64,000 nt of DNA from a bacterium 0.1xD8-71. GTDB taxonomy: Bacteria; Bacillota; Clostridia; Lachnospirales; Lachnospiraceae. Under the pieces are notes generated by a model, which did not search any database, had not been told where the DNA came from, and saw nothing but the letters and a program-made list of their open reading frames with translations. The position numbers were made by a program, and so were the translations under genes. Positions 17,985 to 26,544 of this stretch are shown here, one piece after another. Every line of letters begins with the position of its first letter. Within the stretch, counting starts at the first letter, position 1. The stretch lies in the NCBI GenBank assembly GCA_003612405.1, contig RAYR01000019.1, forward strand, positions 42,725 through 106,724. Reading direction: 5' to 3'.

Positions 17985-19498
17985 TATTTATCACCTCCTG
18001 CGATCGTACTCATAACCGTCTTCTGGTTCAGATCCTCACCTGTCAGTTCGCCTACCATCTTACGGTCACGCATGACAACCAGGCGCGAACAGGTACGCAG
18101 CATCTCATCCAGCTCGGAAGAGATGAAAGTAACGCTCATGCCCTCAGATGCCAGTTTCAAGACAAGCTTCTGGATATCTACCTTCGTACCTACATCGATA
18201 CCTCTGGTGGGCTCGTCGAGAATCAGATACTCGGGATGCGTAAAGAGCCAGCGTGCCAGGATAACCTTCTGCTGATTACCGCCGGAAAGTGATTTGATCG
18301 GCGTATCCTTGGACGCAGTCTTGATATTTAACAGTTTGATATATTCATCTGCAACCTTATTGGCCTCCGCTTTGGAGAAGGGTTTGAAGAATCCTTTCAG
18401 AACCTGTTGTGCCAGGATAATATTATCACGCACAGAAAGATCGCCAACGATACCGTCCATCTTACGATCCTCAGGCAGGTATGCGATACCATTCTTCATG
18501 GCATCGATCGGTTTGGAAATCTTGACGCTCTTGCCGTTTACCTTGACGCTTCCGCTGGTCACATGGTCAGCACCGAAGATAGCACGCACACACTCGCTTC
18601 GTCCGGAACCAAGCAGACCGGTAAATCCATTAACCTCTCCCTTATCAATATGGAAATCAAACGGTTTGATACCTGCATCACTGGAAAGGTTCTCAGCCTC
18701 AAACACGGGAACTGCATTGGCATCCTTCTTAAATGCCTGCTGATCGCCCTTGATATCGGACAGATCATCCAATTCCTTACCAAGCATCTTGGATACCAGC
18801 TGGACACGAGGCAGATCCTTGATCTCATACTCGCCTACCAGTTTACCATCTCTCATAACCGTGATTCTATCACACACTTCATAGACCTGATCCAGGAAAT
18901 GTGTAACGAAAATAATGCCAACGCCTCTGGAACGAAGATCCCGCATCAGTTTAAACAGCTTGGCAACTTCCTGCTCATCCAGGGATGAAGTCGGCTCATC
19001 CAGAATCAATACTTTACAGTCCATATCCACCGCACGCGCGATAGCAATCATCTGCTGCACAGCAATAGAACAGCTTTCCAGCTGCTGTGTCGGTTTCGCC
19101 GGAATATCCAGCGACTGTAAAATCTTCTCGGTGTCCGTATTCATCTTTTTCCAGTTCTGCACTGCTCCTGCGGTACGACCGATAAACATGTTCTCCGCAA
19201 CAGAAAGATTCGGGCAGAGTGTAATCTCCTGATACACGGTACTGATTCCCATCTTCTGTGCGTCCTGAGGCGAGTGGATTGTGACTGCCCCCTCGTTACC
19301 ATCGAGAAAGATCTCACCTTCCTCCTTGCCATAAACACCGGTCAAAACCTTGATCAGTGTTGATTTCCCGGCACCGTTCTCACCCATAAGCGCATGAATT
19401 TCACCTTTACGCAACGTAAAATCCACGCCCTGTAAGGCGCGCACACCAGGGAAGATCTTGTGGATATTTCTCATTTTTAATACAATGTTGTCTTCCAC
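17984..19498 (-). CDS. Sugar ABC transporter ATP-binding protein (two ABC domains)
   Basis: A roughly 504-residue tandem ATPase of the MglA/AraG/YtfR type that powers carbohydrate import (CUT2 class). Domain 1 has Walker A GENGAGKST, domain 2 a degenerate P-loop region (GLLGSGRSE) and intact signature SGGNQQK with LILDEPTRGIDVG, the asymmetry usual for this class. A GTG at 19510 overlaps the GGGAGG ribosome binding site. GTG at 19498, eleven bases after it, gives the usual MEDNIVLKM start and is preferred. The 3' end overlaps the first permease gene. Confidence 0.9.
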   Translation of the reverse strand: MEDNIVLKMRNIHKIFPGVRALQGVDFTLRKGEIHALMGENGAGKSTLIKVLTGVYGKEEGEIFLDGNEGAVTIHSPQDAQKMGISTVYQEITLCPNLSVAENMFIGRTAGAVQNWKKMNTDTEKILQSLDIPAKPTQQLESCSIAVQQMIAIARAVDMDCKVLILDEPTSSLDEQEVAKLFKLMRDLRSRGVGIIFVTHFLDQVYEVCDRITVMRDGKLVGEYEIKDLPRVQLVSKMLGKELDDLSDIKGDQQAFKKDANAVPVFEAENLSSDAGIKPFDFHIDKGEVNGFTGLLGSGRSECVRAIFGADHVTSGSVKVNGKSVKISKPIDAMKNGIAYLPEDRKMDGIVGDLSVRDNIILAQQVLKGFFKPFSKAEANKVADEYIKLLNIKTASKDTPIKSLSGGNQQKVILARWLFTHPEYLILDEPTRGIDVGTKVDIQKLVLKLASEGMSVTFISSELDEMLRTCSRLVVMRDRKMVGELTGEDLNQKTVMSTIAGGDK

Positions 19499-19535
19499 TC
19501 CCAGGTTCACCTCCCAATAATTATAGTTTTTTCTG

Positions 19536-19587
19536 AGAAAAAGCGCGGTGCAGGCCTATGAATATTCATGTTTGCTGCGCCGCGCTT
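19536..19587 (-). terminator. Partial terminator between binding protein and ATPase genes
   Basis: GCGCGG and CTGC/GCAG elements at 19543-19553 and 19575-19585 pair (one mismatch) with a 21-base loop, followed by TTTTTC on the minus strand. Such hairpins commonly let the binding protein be made in excess over membrane components. Confidence 0.65.
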
Positions 19588-19638
19588 AAATCTTACTTAA
19601 TTGTACTACTTATATTACCTATTGTAAATATTTTTTGA

Positions 19639-20733
19639 TTAGATACCGTAGTTATCTACATCTTCCTGTGTGATGGTTGTAGCATCAAAGCCCTTCTCAT
19701 CCATGATAACTGTCTTCTCAGCGATTGTGCCACCGGACTCAAGAGTCTTGATGATCTCGTCGATGTAAGAAGACTGGAAAGGATTACACTGTCCATCATA
19801 GTTCCAGTTGCCTGCAAGCAGCTCTTCAAGTGCCCACTTGTTGCAGTCAAAGCCCATTACGATAACGTCTTTGCCTACGCCGTGAGAGATGTTAGCTTTG
19901 TCAAGTGCTGCTACAGCACCCTTAGCCATATCGTCGTTCTCAGCATAGATTACGTTGAAGGACTCACCGGAGTCGATAACGGACTGAACGATCTGCTGTG
20001 CTTTCTCTGCGTTCCACTCAGCTGTCTGCTGTGTAACAAGATTCCAACCATCGGATGCAACTGCTGCGTCAAGCGCGCCAGAACGTCCAACCTGTGCTGC
20101 GGAACCCATAACACCCTGAAGGTGAATGATGTTGTACTCGCTAAGACCCTGATCTTTCAACCAGTTAACAGCGGTCTCACCCTCTTTGTCCATATCAGAT
20201 ACGATAGAAGCTACATAAAGGCTCTCATCTGCATCGATTGTACGGTCGAACAGGATTACATCGATACCAGCATCCTTTGCATCCTGTAATACGGAATCCC
20301 AACCAGATACATCAGCTGCGGAGAGAAGCAGATAGTCAACGCCATCCTGGATGAACTTCTGAGCTGCTGCAACCTGCTCGTCGTTCTTAAGGCTGTATGC
20401 GAAAGAAGCGTCATAACCATTCTCTTCTGTGAAAGCTTCCTTTAAGTCGTTAACGTTAGCTGTACGATAACCAGACTCGTTAGGATCGTTGTTGATGATA
20501 CCAACTTTGATCAGTTCGCCAGATGCCTCTGCTGCGGGTTCTTCTGCTGCGGGCTCCTCTGCTGCGGGCTCTTCTGCTGCGGGTTCCTCAGCGGCAGGCT
20601 CTTCTGCTGCGGGCTCCTCTGCTGCGGGCTCTGTTGTTGCGGGTGCTGCCGGAGCTTCGTTTCCGCCACCACATCCTACAAGACTTGCCATAACCATGGC
20701 ACCTGCAAGTAATACTGCTAATTTCTTCTTCAT
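19639..20733 (-). CDS. Sugar-binding lipoprotein of ABC transporter (YtfQ-like)
   Basis: This is the extracellular substrate receptor of the importer, 364 residues. The lipobox LVGC places the lipidated cysteine at position 21. Residues about 27-70 are a flexible linker made of seven near-identical EPAAE units. The type I periplasmic-binding fold follows (Peripla_BP_4), beginning IKVGIINNDPNESGYRT. It shares long identical stretches with the membrane-anchored sensor protein at 23863-24891 (for example the RTAN...FTEENGY region), so the two probably recognise the same or a similar sugar. GGGAGG precedes ATG 20733. It is the first gene of the importer operon and faces the AraR-type regulator across a 406-base control region. 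Confidence 0.92.
   Translation of the reverse strand: MKKKLAVLLAGAMVMASLVGCGGGNEAPAAPATTEPAAEEPAAEEPAAEEPAAEEPAAEEPAAEEPAAEASGELIKVGIINNDPNESGYRTANVNDLKEAFTEENGYDASFAYSLKNDEQVAAAQKFIQDGVDYLLLSAADVSGWDSVLQDAKDAGIDVILFDRTIDADESLYVASIVSDMDKEGETAVNWLKDQGLSEYNIIHLQGVMGSAAQVGRSGALDAAVASDGWNLVTQQTAEWNAEKAQQIVQSVIDSGESFNVIYAENDDMAKGAVAALDKANISHGVGKDVIVMGFDCNKWALEELLAGNWNYDGQCNPFQSSYIDEIIKTLESGGTIAEKTVIMDEKGFDATTITQEDVDNYGI
20524..20640 (-). repeat. 15-bp tandem repeat encoding the EPAAE linker
   Basis: Seven near-perfect 15-base units encode repeated Glu-Pro-Ala-Ala-Glu between the lipid anchor and the sugar-binding domain. Third-position differences between units are few, so the array is probably recent and prone to copy-number change. 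It is protein-coding and not a CRISPR array. Confidence 0.9.
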
Positions 20734-20892
20734 GACTTAAATTCCTCCCTTTCATTTTCATTCTTGAAGAATTGAAATATGTTTCTGGAACCGGAAATCA
20801 TTCTGACTCCTTGTTCCTGAAACCACTTTAACAGAACAAATCCCCTTGTTCAACACTAAAAAACCGCATTTTTTGATTTTGGTGGAGTTCAA

Positions 20893-20935
20893 CAATACAA
20901 ATTTGTACTATATCAATATTTTGCAATACAAATTT
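20893..20935. promoter_or_regulatory. Candidate AraR operators (two direct CAATACAAATTT boxes)
   Basis: CAATACAAATTT occurs at 20893-20904 and 20924-20935, 31 bases apart, about three helical turns. The first copy is part of the perfect palindrome TACAAATTTGTA (20896-20907). Bacillus AraR binds paired sites of similar AT-rich ACAAAT/ATTTGT composition. The boxes lie between the importer operon and the araR-like gene, upstream of both. The remaining 20734-20892 is AT-rich leader with no clear promoter pair seen. Confidence 0.6.
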
Positions 20936-20976
20936 TAAAAATCATGGTGTTTTTTTATGATTTTGTAGAAATTTTA

Positions 20977-21005
20977 TTGATTTTTACCATAAAATAGGTT
21001 ATACT
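20977..21005 (+). promoter_or_regulatory. Sigma-A promoter of araR-like gene
   Basis: TTGATT at 20977-20982, 17-base spacer, TATACT at 21000-21005. It points at the regulator gene starting at 21140. Confidence 0.75.
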
Positions 21006-21139
21006 AACCCCTCATGATACACTGTGAAAGTTGTCACATCCTGGCAGAAGATTATAATTTTTTCCGATTACATATTTTTTTATGAATAAATATTGTATAT
21101 TTTATGAACAAATTGTGAACGCAAAGAGGATTTTCTATC

Positions 21140-22222
21140 ATGAACAAGTACGAAACTCTTACGAAACTGCTTACAGAGCAGATTACAAAAAATCTACAGC
21201 AGGGAGTAACGGCTCTTCCCACCGAAGCGGAACTGTGCACACAATATCAGGTCAGCCGGCAGACCGTCAGAGCAGCGCTCTCCTGCCTGCGTAAGCAGGG
21301 TATCATCACAAGCCGTCAGGGAAGCGGCTCCTATGCTACTGGTCTGCTCCCGGTTCCGGAACGTAACGTCATCCCTGTTCTGGTTGCCAGCGGACAGGAA
21401 TATATTTATCCCAGTCTGTTAAGTGACATTCAGAATTCGTTGTCGGCCCATGGCTATCAGATGCAGATATACCCCACAGATAACGATGTCTCCGTGGAAA
21501 GGGAGCATCTCCTTGCCCTGCTTCAGGATCCTCCCCGGGGGATGATCGTCGAGGGTTCCAAGAGTGCTCTTCCCAATCCCAACCTGGATCTGTACGACAA
21601 ACTAAAAAAAGAAGGAACCTTCCTTCTCTTTTTACACAATCGTTACAACGCCCTGGCTGATGAAATCTGCATCAAGGATGACAATTATTATGGAGGCTAT
21701 CTGTTGGCAAGACACCTGATAGACTTAGGGCATACCCACATTGCCGGACTTTTCAAGATGGATGATTTGCAGGGCCCGGAACGTTATCTCGGTATAGCTT
21801 CCTGTCTGCGGGATCTTGGATACGAACTGAAAGACCGGCATGTAGGATGGTTTAATACTGCCGACAATGAAGCCCTGCGCAAAAAACAGGATACCCGTTT
21901 CCTCACCAGATTCATCCAGGATCAGCTGCCCGGCTGTTCCGCCGTTATCTGCTACAATGACGAGGCCGCTTACTGGCTGATAAAAGAACTTTCCTATGCA
22001 GACATCCGGGTTCCCCAGGATCTCTCCGTGGTCTGCTTTGACAACAGCTATTTAAGCGACCTGAGCAAAATCCGCATTACGACTCTGACGCACAGACCGC
22101 ACGAAATGGGAAACAGCGTGGCGGAGTGTATCATGCAGAAATTAAGGGGGATTCCCGTCGTTTCCCAGGAAATTCCCTGGGAGATTGTACGCAAGGAAAG
22201 CGATGCCCCATTAAAAGCTTAG
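21140..22222 (+). CDS. araR: AraR-type repressor (GntR HTH plus LacI/GalR sensor domain)
   Basis: A 360-residue regulator. Residues 1-70 are a GntR winged helix (LPTEAELCTQYQVSRQTVR, then QGIITSRQGSGSYA). Residues about 78-350 are a LacI/GalR-type ligand domain (AGLFKMDDLQGPERYLG, VVCFDNSYLS). This rare domain pairing is that of Bacillus AraR, which represses arabinose genes until L-arabinose binds. The gene is divergent from the sugar importer and the intervening region contains paired candidate operators. There is only a weak ribosome binding site (GAGGA) before ATG 21140, which may keep levels low. The end overlaps the convergent response regulator gene by four bases. Confidence 0.88.
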   Translation: MNKYETLTKLLTEQITKNLQQGVTALPTEAELCTQYQVSRQTVRAALSCLRKQGIITSRQGSGSYATGLLPVPERNVIPVLVASGQEYIYPSLLSDIQNSLSAHGYQMQIYPTDNDVSVEREHLLALLQDPPRGMIVEGSKSALPNPNLDLYDKLKKEGTFLLFLHNRYNALADEICIKDDNYYGGYLLARHLIDLGHTHIAGLFKMDDLQGPERYLGIASCLRDLGYELKDRHVGWFNTADNEALRKKQDTRFLTRFIQDQLPGCSAVICYNDEAAYWLIKELSYADIRVPQDLSVVCFDNSYLSDLSKIRITTLTHRPHEMGNSVAECIMQKLRGIPVVSQEIPWEIVRKESDAPLKA

Positions 22223-23841
22223 GATTTCTGTCCCGCACGATACTCTCTGGGTGTACACCCCTGGGTCTTTTTAAAGACAAAGCTGAAATAGTGAGGATCT
22301 TTGTACCCCACCTCCAGAGCGATGTCGCCGGCATGTTTCTCCGTCTGTTTCAGGAGTCTCTTTGCCTTCTCCATCCTCTTTTGCGTCACATACTCAATAA
22401 AAGTCACCTGCATGGCCTGGCTGAAAATAGCGCTGAAATAATTGGCGCTGACATTGACTTCGCCCGCTACCGAATTTAGAGAAAAAGATTCCTGCGAATA
22501 ATTTTCTTCTATATAATCAAGTGCTTTCTTAAGCACCCGTCTGCTCTGGTTATCAGATTCTCTGTCGCGCAGTTCCATGGCTTTATCAAACATGTTCTGA
22601 ATATAAGGAGAAATCTCCTCCACCGTCAGGTTTTTATCCTGGATCTGCCCGTCACCCACGCTGTCCATAAATTCTTCTTTATCACAGCCAATGGACTCTA
22701 CATAAGCAAGGGTTACAAAATGCACATGCAGCACCAGATAGTTCTGGAACATCCGGGATTGCAGAGCTTCACGGATAGCAAGCAGGTAACTGTCCACAAA
22801 CTCCGGTATATCCTCCCTGCTGCCCCGAAGCAGGAAATCCCTGATCAGTTCCGGATCCATTTTCGAGGAGTCAATATCCTTAAACTTCCCCTCTCCTCCC
22901 TGCGGCATATAGTTTACCGTCACTTCTTCGGTAAAGATATGCACATGAGGCATCAGAAACCGGTAGGCAAAAAGATGATTGACTTTGCTGTAACACTCAG
23001 CCAGAAGGCTCAGTCTTTCTACCGGCTCCCCCACAGCCGCATACCAGTCCACCACATCTTCCGTAGGCTGACAGATCCTTTCCACATTCTCCAGGTATCT
23101 GTCCGTCAGCTCCTTCATCTGTTCCACACTGCCCTTGATCAGCACACCGTAGGTATTTACATTCCAGCGAAAAACCAGATTCTCCGGATAGCGCACAAAA
23201 TAATGCAGAAGTTCTTCCCGTTTTCTGGCAAAATCCTCCGATTCAAATCCCATATTCTCCCCGGCCCGTTTCTCCAACAGGTTAAACATCAGAATATTAT
23301 AACTGGGCGCATTGATCTTTAAGGAAAGCTTCGCCGCCTCCTCATAGATGTCCTGCACCGGCATACGCCCCTCGAACACTTTGACAAAGAAATTTGTACG
23401 GGAAAACTGCTCATACTCCCGGGACTCATCCCGGAACTTTTCCTGATAATGCTTCTGTTCCTGTTCCGACTCAATCTTTGTCTTTAATTCTGTCAGTACC
23501 TTTTGCAGATTCACTCGGGTAATGGGTTTTAAAAGATACTGCTCCACCCCTACGGAAATAGCCTGTCTCGCATACTCAAAATCATCATAGCCGCTGATAA
23601 TGATAATCTTCATATCCGGGAATTCCTGATGTACAATACGGCTCAAAGACAGCCCGTCCATAAACGGCATCTTAATATCTGTCAAAAGAACATCCGGTCT
23701 GGTTTTCTGTATAAGCGGCAGGGCCATCTCCCCGTCACTGGCCTCCCCCACGAACTGATAGCCGTACTGTTCCCACGGTATCGTATCTCTCAGCCCTTCC
23801 CTGACGATGCTCTCGTCCTCCACCAGAAATATTTTCAGCAT
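22219..23841 (-). CDS. YesN-type response regulator with AraC output domain
   Basis: A 540-residue cytoplasmic regulator. Residues 1-120 are a receiver domain starting MLKIFLVEDESIVREG with the phosphoacceptor aspartate in VLLTDIKMPFMDGL. A long middle region of about 300 residues follows, and the last 100 residues are two AraC helix-turn-helix motifs ending in the signature CTPREYR. ATG seven codons upstream has no ribosome binding site; AAGGGAG lies ten bases before ATG 23841. It is the last gene of the kinase/anchored-binding-protein/regulator trio and, by position, a likely activator of the neighbouring sugar importer operon. Confidence 0.93.
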   Translation of the reverse strand: MLKIFLVEDESIVREGLRDTIPWEQYGYQFVGEASDGEMALPLIQKTRPDVLLTDIKMPFMDGLSLSRIVHQEFPDMKIIIISGYDDFEYARQAISVGVEQYLLKPITRVNLQKVLTELKTKIESEQEQKHYQEKFRDESREYEQFSRTNFFVKVFEGRMPVQDIYEEAAKLSLKINAPSYNILMFNLLEKRAGENMGFESEDFARKREELLHYFVRYPENLVFRWNVNTYGVLIKGSVEQMKELTDRYLENVERICQPTEDVVDWYAAVGEPVERLSLLAECYSKVNHLFAYRFLMPHVHIFTEEVTVNYMPQGGEGKFKDIDSSKMDPELIRDFLLRGSREDIPEFVDSYLLAIREALQSRMFQNYLVLHVHFVTLAYVESIGCDKEEFMDSVGDGQIQDKNLTVEEISPYIQNMFDKAMELRDRESDNQSRRVLKKALDYIEENYSQESFSLNSVAGEVNVSANYFSAIFSQAMQVTFIEYVTQKRMEKAKRLLKQTEKHAGDIALEVGYKDPHYFSFVFKKTQGCTPREYRAGQKS

Positions 23842-23862
23842 AGCCCGTATTCTCCCTTCCAT

Positions 23863-24891
23863 CTAATAATTTCTCTGCTCTATCAATTCCCTTGTCACAT
23901 TCTCTATGGTAAAAACGTCTTCTTCCACATAATACTGGCTCTCCACTTCCTGACCGTCTTCCAGCATTTCGATGACCTGGGATATATACTCTCCCTGATT
24001 CGGGTTGCACTCAATATCCACATTAATGTCACCCCGGGACACCATCTTCAGCGCCGTATTGACCGCATCAAAGGAAATGATGGTGATATCGCCGCCTATT
24101 CCCACGGTTCTGCCGGAATCCCTGATAGCCTCAATCGCACCAAAGGTCATATCGTCATTCTGGGATATTACCACATCAATATCCGGATGCTTTCGCAGAA
24201 ACACTTCCATCACTTCCCGCCCTTTGGCCGAAGTAAAATCCGCGTATTCCTGTTCCAGAATATTCCAGTTGCCATGGTTGGCAGCCACCACGGAAAACCC
24301 GATCGTACGGCCTATCTGGGAAGAAGAGCCCTGGGTTCCTTTTAATATCACAATATTGACCGTCCTCTCGTCCATCCCCCGTCTTGCAAGGTCTTTCTCC
24401 AACCAGCGGCCTGCCCGTTGGCCTTCCTCCACAAAGTCGCTGCCCACGCAGGTCACATAAAGGCTTTTGTCTGTCACATCCACCTTCCTGTCCATCAGGA
24501 TGACCGGAATCCCCGCCTCTTTGGCTTCCTGCAAAACTGTTTCCCAGCCAGTCTCTACCACCGGCGCAAACACAATATAGTCCACCCGCTGGGAGATGAA
24601 GCTGCGGATTGCCTTAATCTGGTTCTCCTGTTTCTGTCTGGCATTGTTAAAGATCAGAAAATATCCGTTCTCCTGCGTAAATGCGTTCTGTACAGACTCC
24701 GTATTGGCCGTCCGCCAGCCGGACTCACTTCCCAGCTGGGACACCCCTACCACGATCCGGTTCTCTTCCTCGCTCACATAGACATCTTCCTCAATGTTCG
24801 TAAACAGCCGGCCTCCCAGCACCATCAAAAACAATATGGCGGCAAACAGCACAAAAATAAGCCTGCTGATAACATCACTCTTTTTAAACAT
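23863..24891 (-). CDS. Membrane-anchored sugar-binding sensor protein
   Basis: A 342-residue protein with one N-terminal membrane helix (about residues 9-29, no lipobox cysteine) and an extracellular type I periplasmic-binding domain. It is clearly homologous to the importer's binding protein: both have SGWRTAN/SGYRTAN, FT-ENGY, and DRKVDVTDKSLYV/DRTIDADESLYV. It is encoded between the histidine kinase and the response regulator; its ATG 24891 (GGGGGGAG five bases upstream) overlaps the kinase stop by eight bases. The layout is that of XylFII-LytS-YesN in Clostridium, where an anchored binding protein presents xylose to the kinase. The in-frame start further upstream lies inside the kinase gene and has no ribosome binding site. 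Confidence 0.85.
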   Translation of the reverse strand: MFKKSDVISRLIFVLFAAILFLMVLGGRLFTNIEEDVYVSEEENRIVVGVSQLGSESGWRTANTESVQNAFTQENGYFLIFNNARQKQENQIKAIRSFISQRVDYIVFAPVVETGWETVLQEAKEAGIPVILMDRKVDVTDKSLYVTCVGSDFVEEGQRAGRWLEKDLARRGMDERTVNIVILKGTQGSSSQIGRTIGFSVVAANHGNWNILEQEYADFTSAKGREVMEVFLRKHPDIDVVISQNDDMTFGAIEAIRDSGRTVGIGGDITIISFDAVNTALKMVSRGDINVDIECNPNQGEYISQVIEMLEDGQEVESQYYVEEDVFTIENVTRELIEQRNY

Positions 24892-26365
24892 CCTGCTCCC
24901 CCCTGTCCGCCGCATAGCAAACTGCCGGTATAATGATTTCCACACGAGTCCCCTTACCTTTGGCGGAATCGATCTGCATACCGTACTCTATCCCGAAATT
25001 CATGCGGATACGTTCGTTCACATTGGCAAGTCCGAACCCCTTTTCCGTGTCCTGACAGGGTTTGGCAATCTCTTCCTTCAATTTGGCAAGTTCCTCTTCT
25101 TCCATGCCTACCCCGTTATCCTGCACTGTAAAATGTATCCTGCCGTCTTGCAGCCAGCCATTCACGCTTATGGTTCCCTTTGCCCTCTTATATTTAATCC
25201 CATGGTAGAGGGAATTCTCCACAAGAGGCTGTAATGTAAGCTTTAAAATCTTATACTGATACAGTTCCGGTGCAATCTGAATCTCATATTCCAGAATATC
25301 GCGGTAACGCACCTGCTGTATCTCCAGATAACTTCTGATATGAAGCTCTTCTTCCTGTATGGTAATGTATTCCCGCCCTTTCGACAACACCAGCCTGAAA
25401 AATTCAGACAGGGACATAACCACATTTACTGCCTTGTCCGGATCTTTACCTTCAATCAGCCACACGATCGTATCCAATGTATTATATAGAAAGTGCGGAT
25501 TTATCTGTTCCTGCAAAAGCCTAAGATCCGCCCGGCGCATCTTACGTTCATCTTCCTTAATCTTCTGTACCAGCTCCTCTATACTCTCCGTCATACTGTT
25601 GACACTGTCCGCCAGCACCGCCACCTCGTCTTCGGAATCCACATGGGCGCGGACAGAAAAATCTCCTTCGGCTACCTTTTCCGTGACCTGGGACAGCTCC
25701 CGGATCGGCCGGATAATACTGCCGACAATCACGATAATCAGCATCACGGCCAGCAAAAGCAGCAGGATTAACAGAATACCGCAAAACACCGTAAATGTGT
25801 GTACCTTTACATTCAGCTGCTCTGTCAGATGTTCCATGCTCTTTGTCTGATAGTAGATATAAGACTGGATATTATCCTGAATCAGTTCGGTCATGATATA
25901 GATATTGTTATCCAGCATCTCAATATTCATATCATAACTCTTATCGTTTTCTATATTCGCCTTGATATCATCCACACGGGCTTCCAGCGTATCAATGTTC
26001 CGCATCAGAATCTGAAGCCAGGCACGGCTCTCTCCATCACTGGTGATACTCATGAGATTACCGAACTCATTCCGCAGTTCATTCAACAAGACATAGGGGT
26101 CTTTCAGGCTCTTATCGTCGCCCACCGTCTCAAAAGTCACATATCCTACCACCAGCTTATAAAGACTCTCATCCATCTCTTCTTTAAAGTTTAGATTATA
26201 ATTATTGGCCACAGTCATACTGCTCACAATGGTATCATAAGCATTGCTGTATATATAAAGCGCATAAATCAGATAAATGACCATTACCAGAAAGGGAACC
26301 GCCACTACCATGGAAAGCAGCGTCAGTTTATGTTTAATGGAATATTTCACTTTGGCAGTCTGCAT
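24884..26365 (-). CDS. YesM-family sensor histidine kinase
   Basis: A 493-residue membrane kinase. TM1 is at about residues 13-38, an extracellular helical region at 39-195, TM2 about 196-222, then HAMP, then the His_kinase domain with phosphorylated histidine in LQEQINPHFLYNTLD, and an HATPase domain with PLVENSLYHGIK and GFGLANVNERI. GGAG precedes ATG 26365. The extracellular part has no recognised sugar-binding fold, consistent with sensing through the anchored binding protein encoded next. It is divergent from a diguanylate cyclase gene. Confidence 0.93.
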   Translation of the reverse strand: MQTAKVKYSIKHKLTLLSMVVAVPFLVMVIYLIYALYIYSNAYDTIVSSMTVANNYNLNFKEEMDESLYKLVVGYVTFETVGDDKSLKDPYVLLNELRNEFGNLMSITSDGESRAWLQILMRNIDTLEARVDDIKANIENDKSYDMNIEMLDNNIYIMTELIQDNIQSYIYYQTKSMEHLTEQLNVKVHTFTVFCGILLILLLLLAVMLIIVIVGSIIRPIRELSQVTEKVAEGDFSVRAHVDSEDEVAVLADSVNSMTESIEELVQKIKEDERKMRRADLRLLQEQINPHFLYNTLDTIVWLIEGKDPDKAVNVVMSLSEFFRLVLSKGREYITIQEEELHIRSYLEIQQVRYRDILEYEIQIAPELYQYKILKLTLQPLVENSLYHGIKYKRAKGTISVNGWLQDGRIHFTVQDNGVGMEEEELAKLKEEIAKPCQDTEKGFGLANVNERIRMNFGIEYGMQIDSAKGKGTRVEIIIPAVCYAADRGEQDV

Positions 26366-26512
26366 ATTTTAATCTCCTTTGTATTATTCTACCAATTTTC
26401 CGATAAAAGATAAATTGTAAATTTTTTTCTGGTAAAACAATATTCTTAGTTTGCAATAATATCTTAAAAGGTGTAATATAAATATGTGTATCGTTTTTTA
26501 GCAAATAAACTC

Positions 26513-26544
26513 TATAATGAAAGAAAATTATAATGAAAGAAAAT
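26513..26544 (+). repeat. Exact 16-bp tandem duplication at the cyclase start
   Basis: TATAATGAAAGAAAAT occurs twice in direct succession (26513-26528, 26529-26544). The first copy contains a -10-like TATAAT and an ATG in another frame that stops after 16 codons. The second copy carries the ATG of the diguanylate cyclase. Confidence 0.85.

Noticed and set aside
20524..20640. CRISPR-like regular repeats
   Set aside because: Units are contiguous 15-mers without spacers and lie inside a coding region.
20489..20740. Open frame on the plus strand encoding Ala-Ser-Gly repeats
   Set aside because: It is the reverse complement of the EPAAE linker repeat in the sugar-binding protein gene.
24892..24945. 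Longer N-terminus for the anchored sugar-binding protein
   Set aside because: The extra 18 codons overlap the kinase gene and lack a ribosome binding site, while a strong one precedes ATG 24891.
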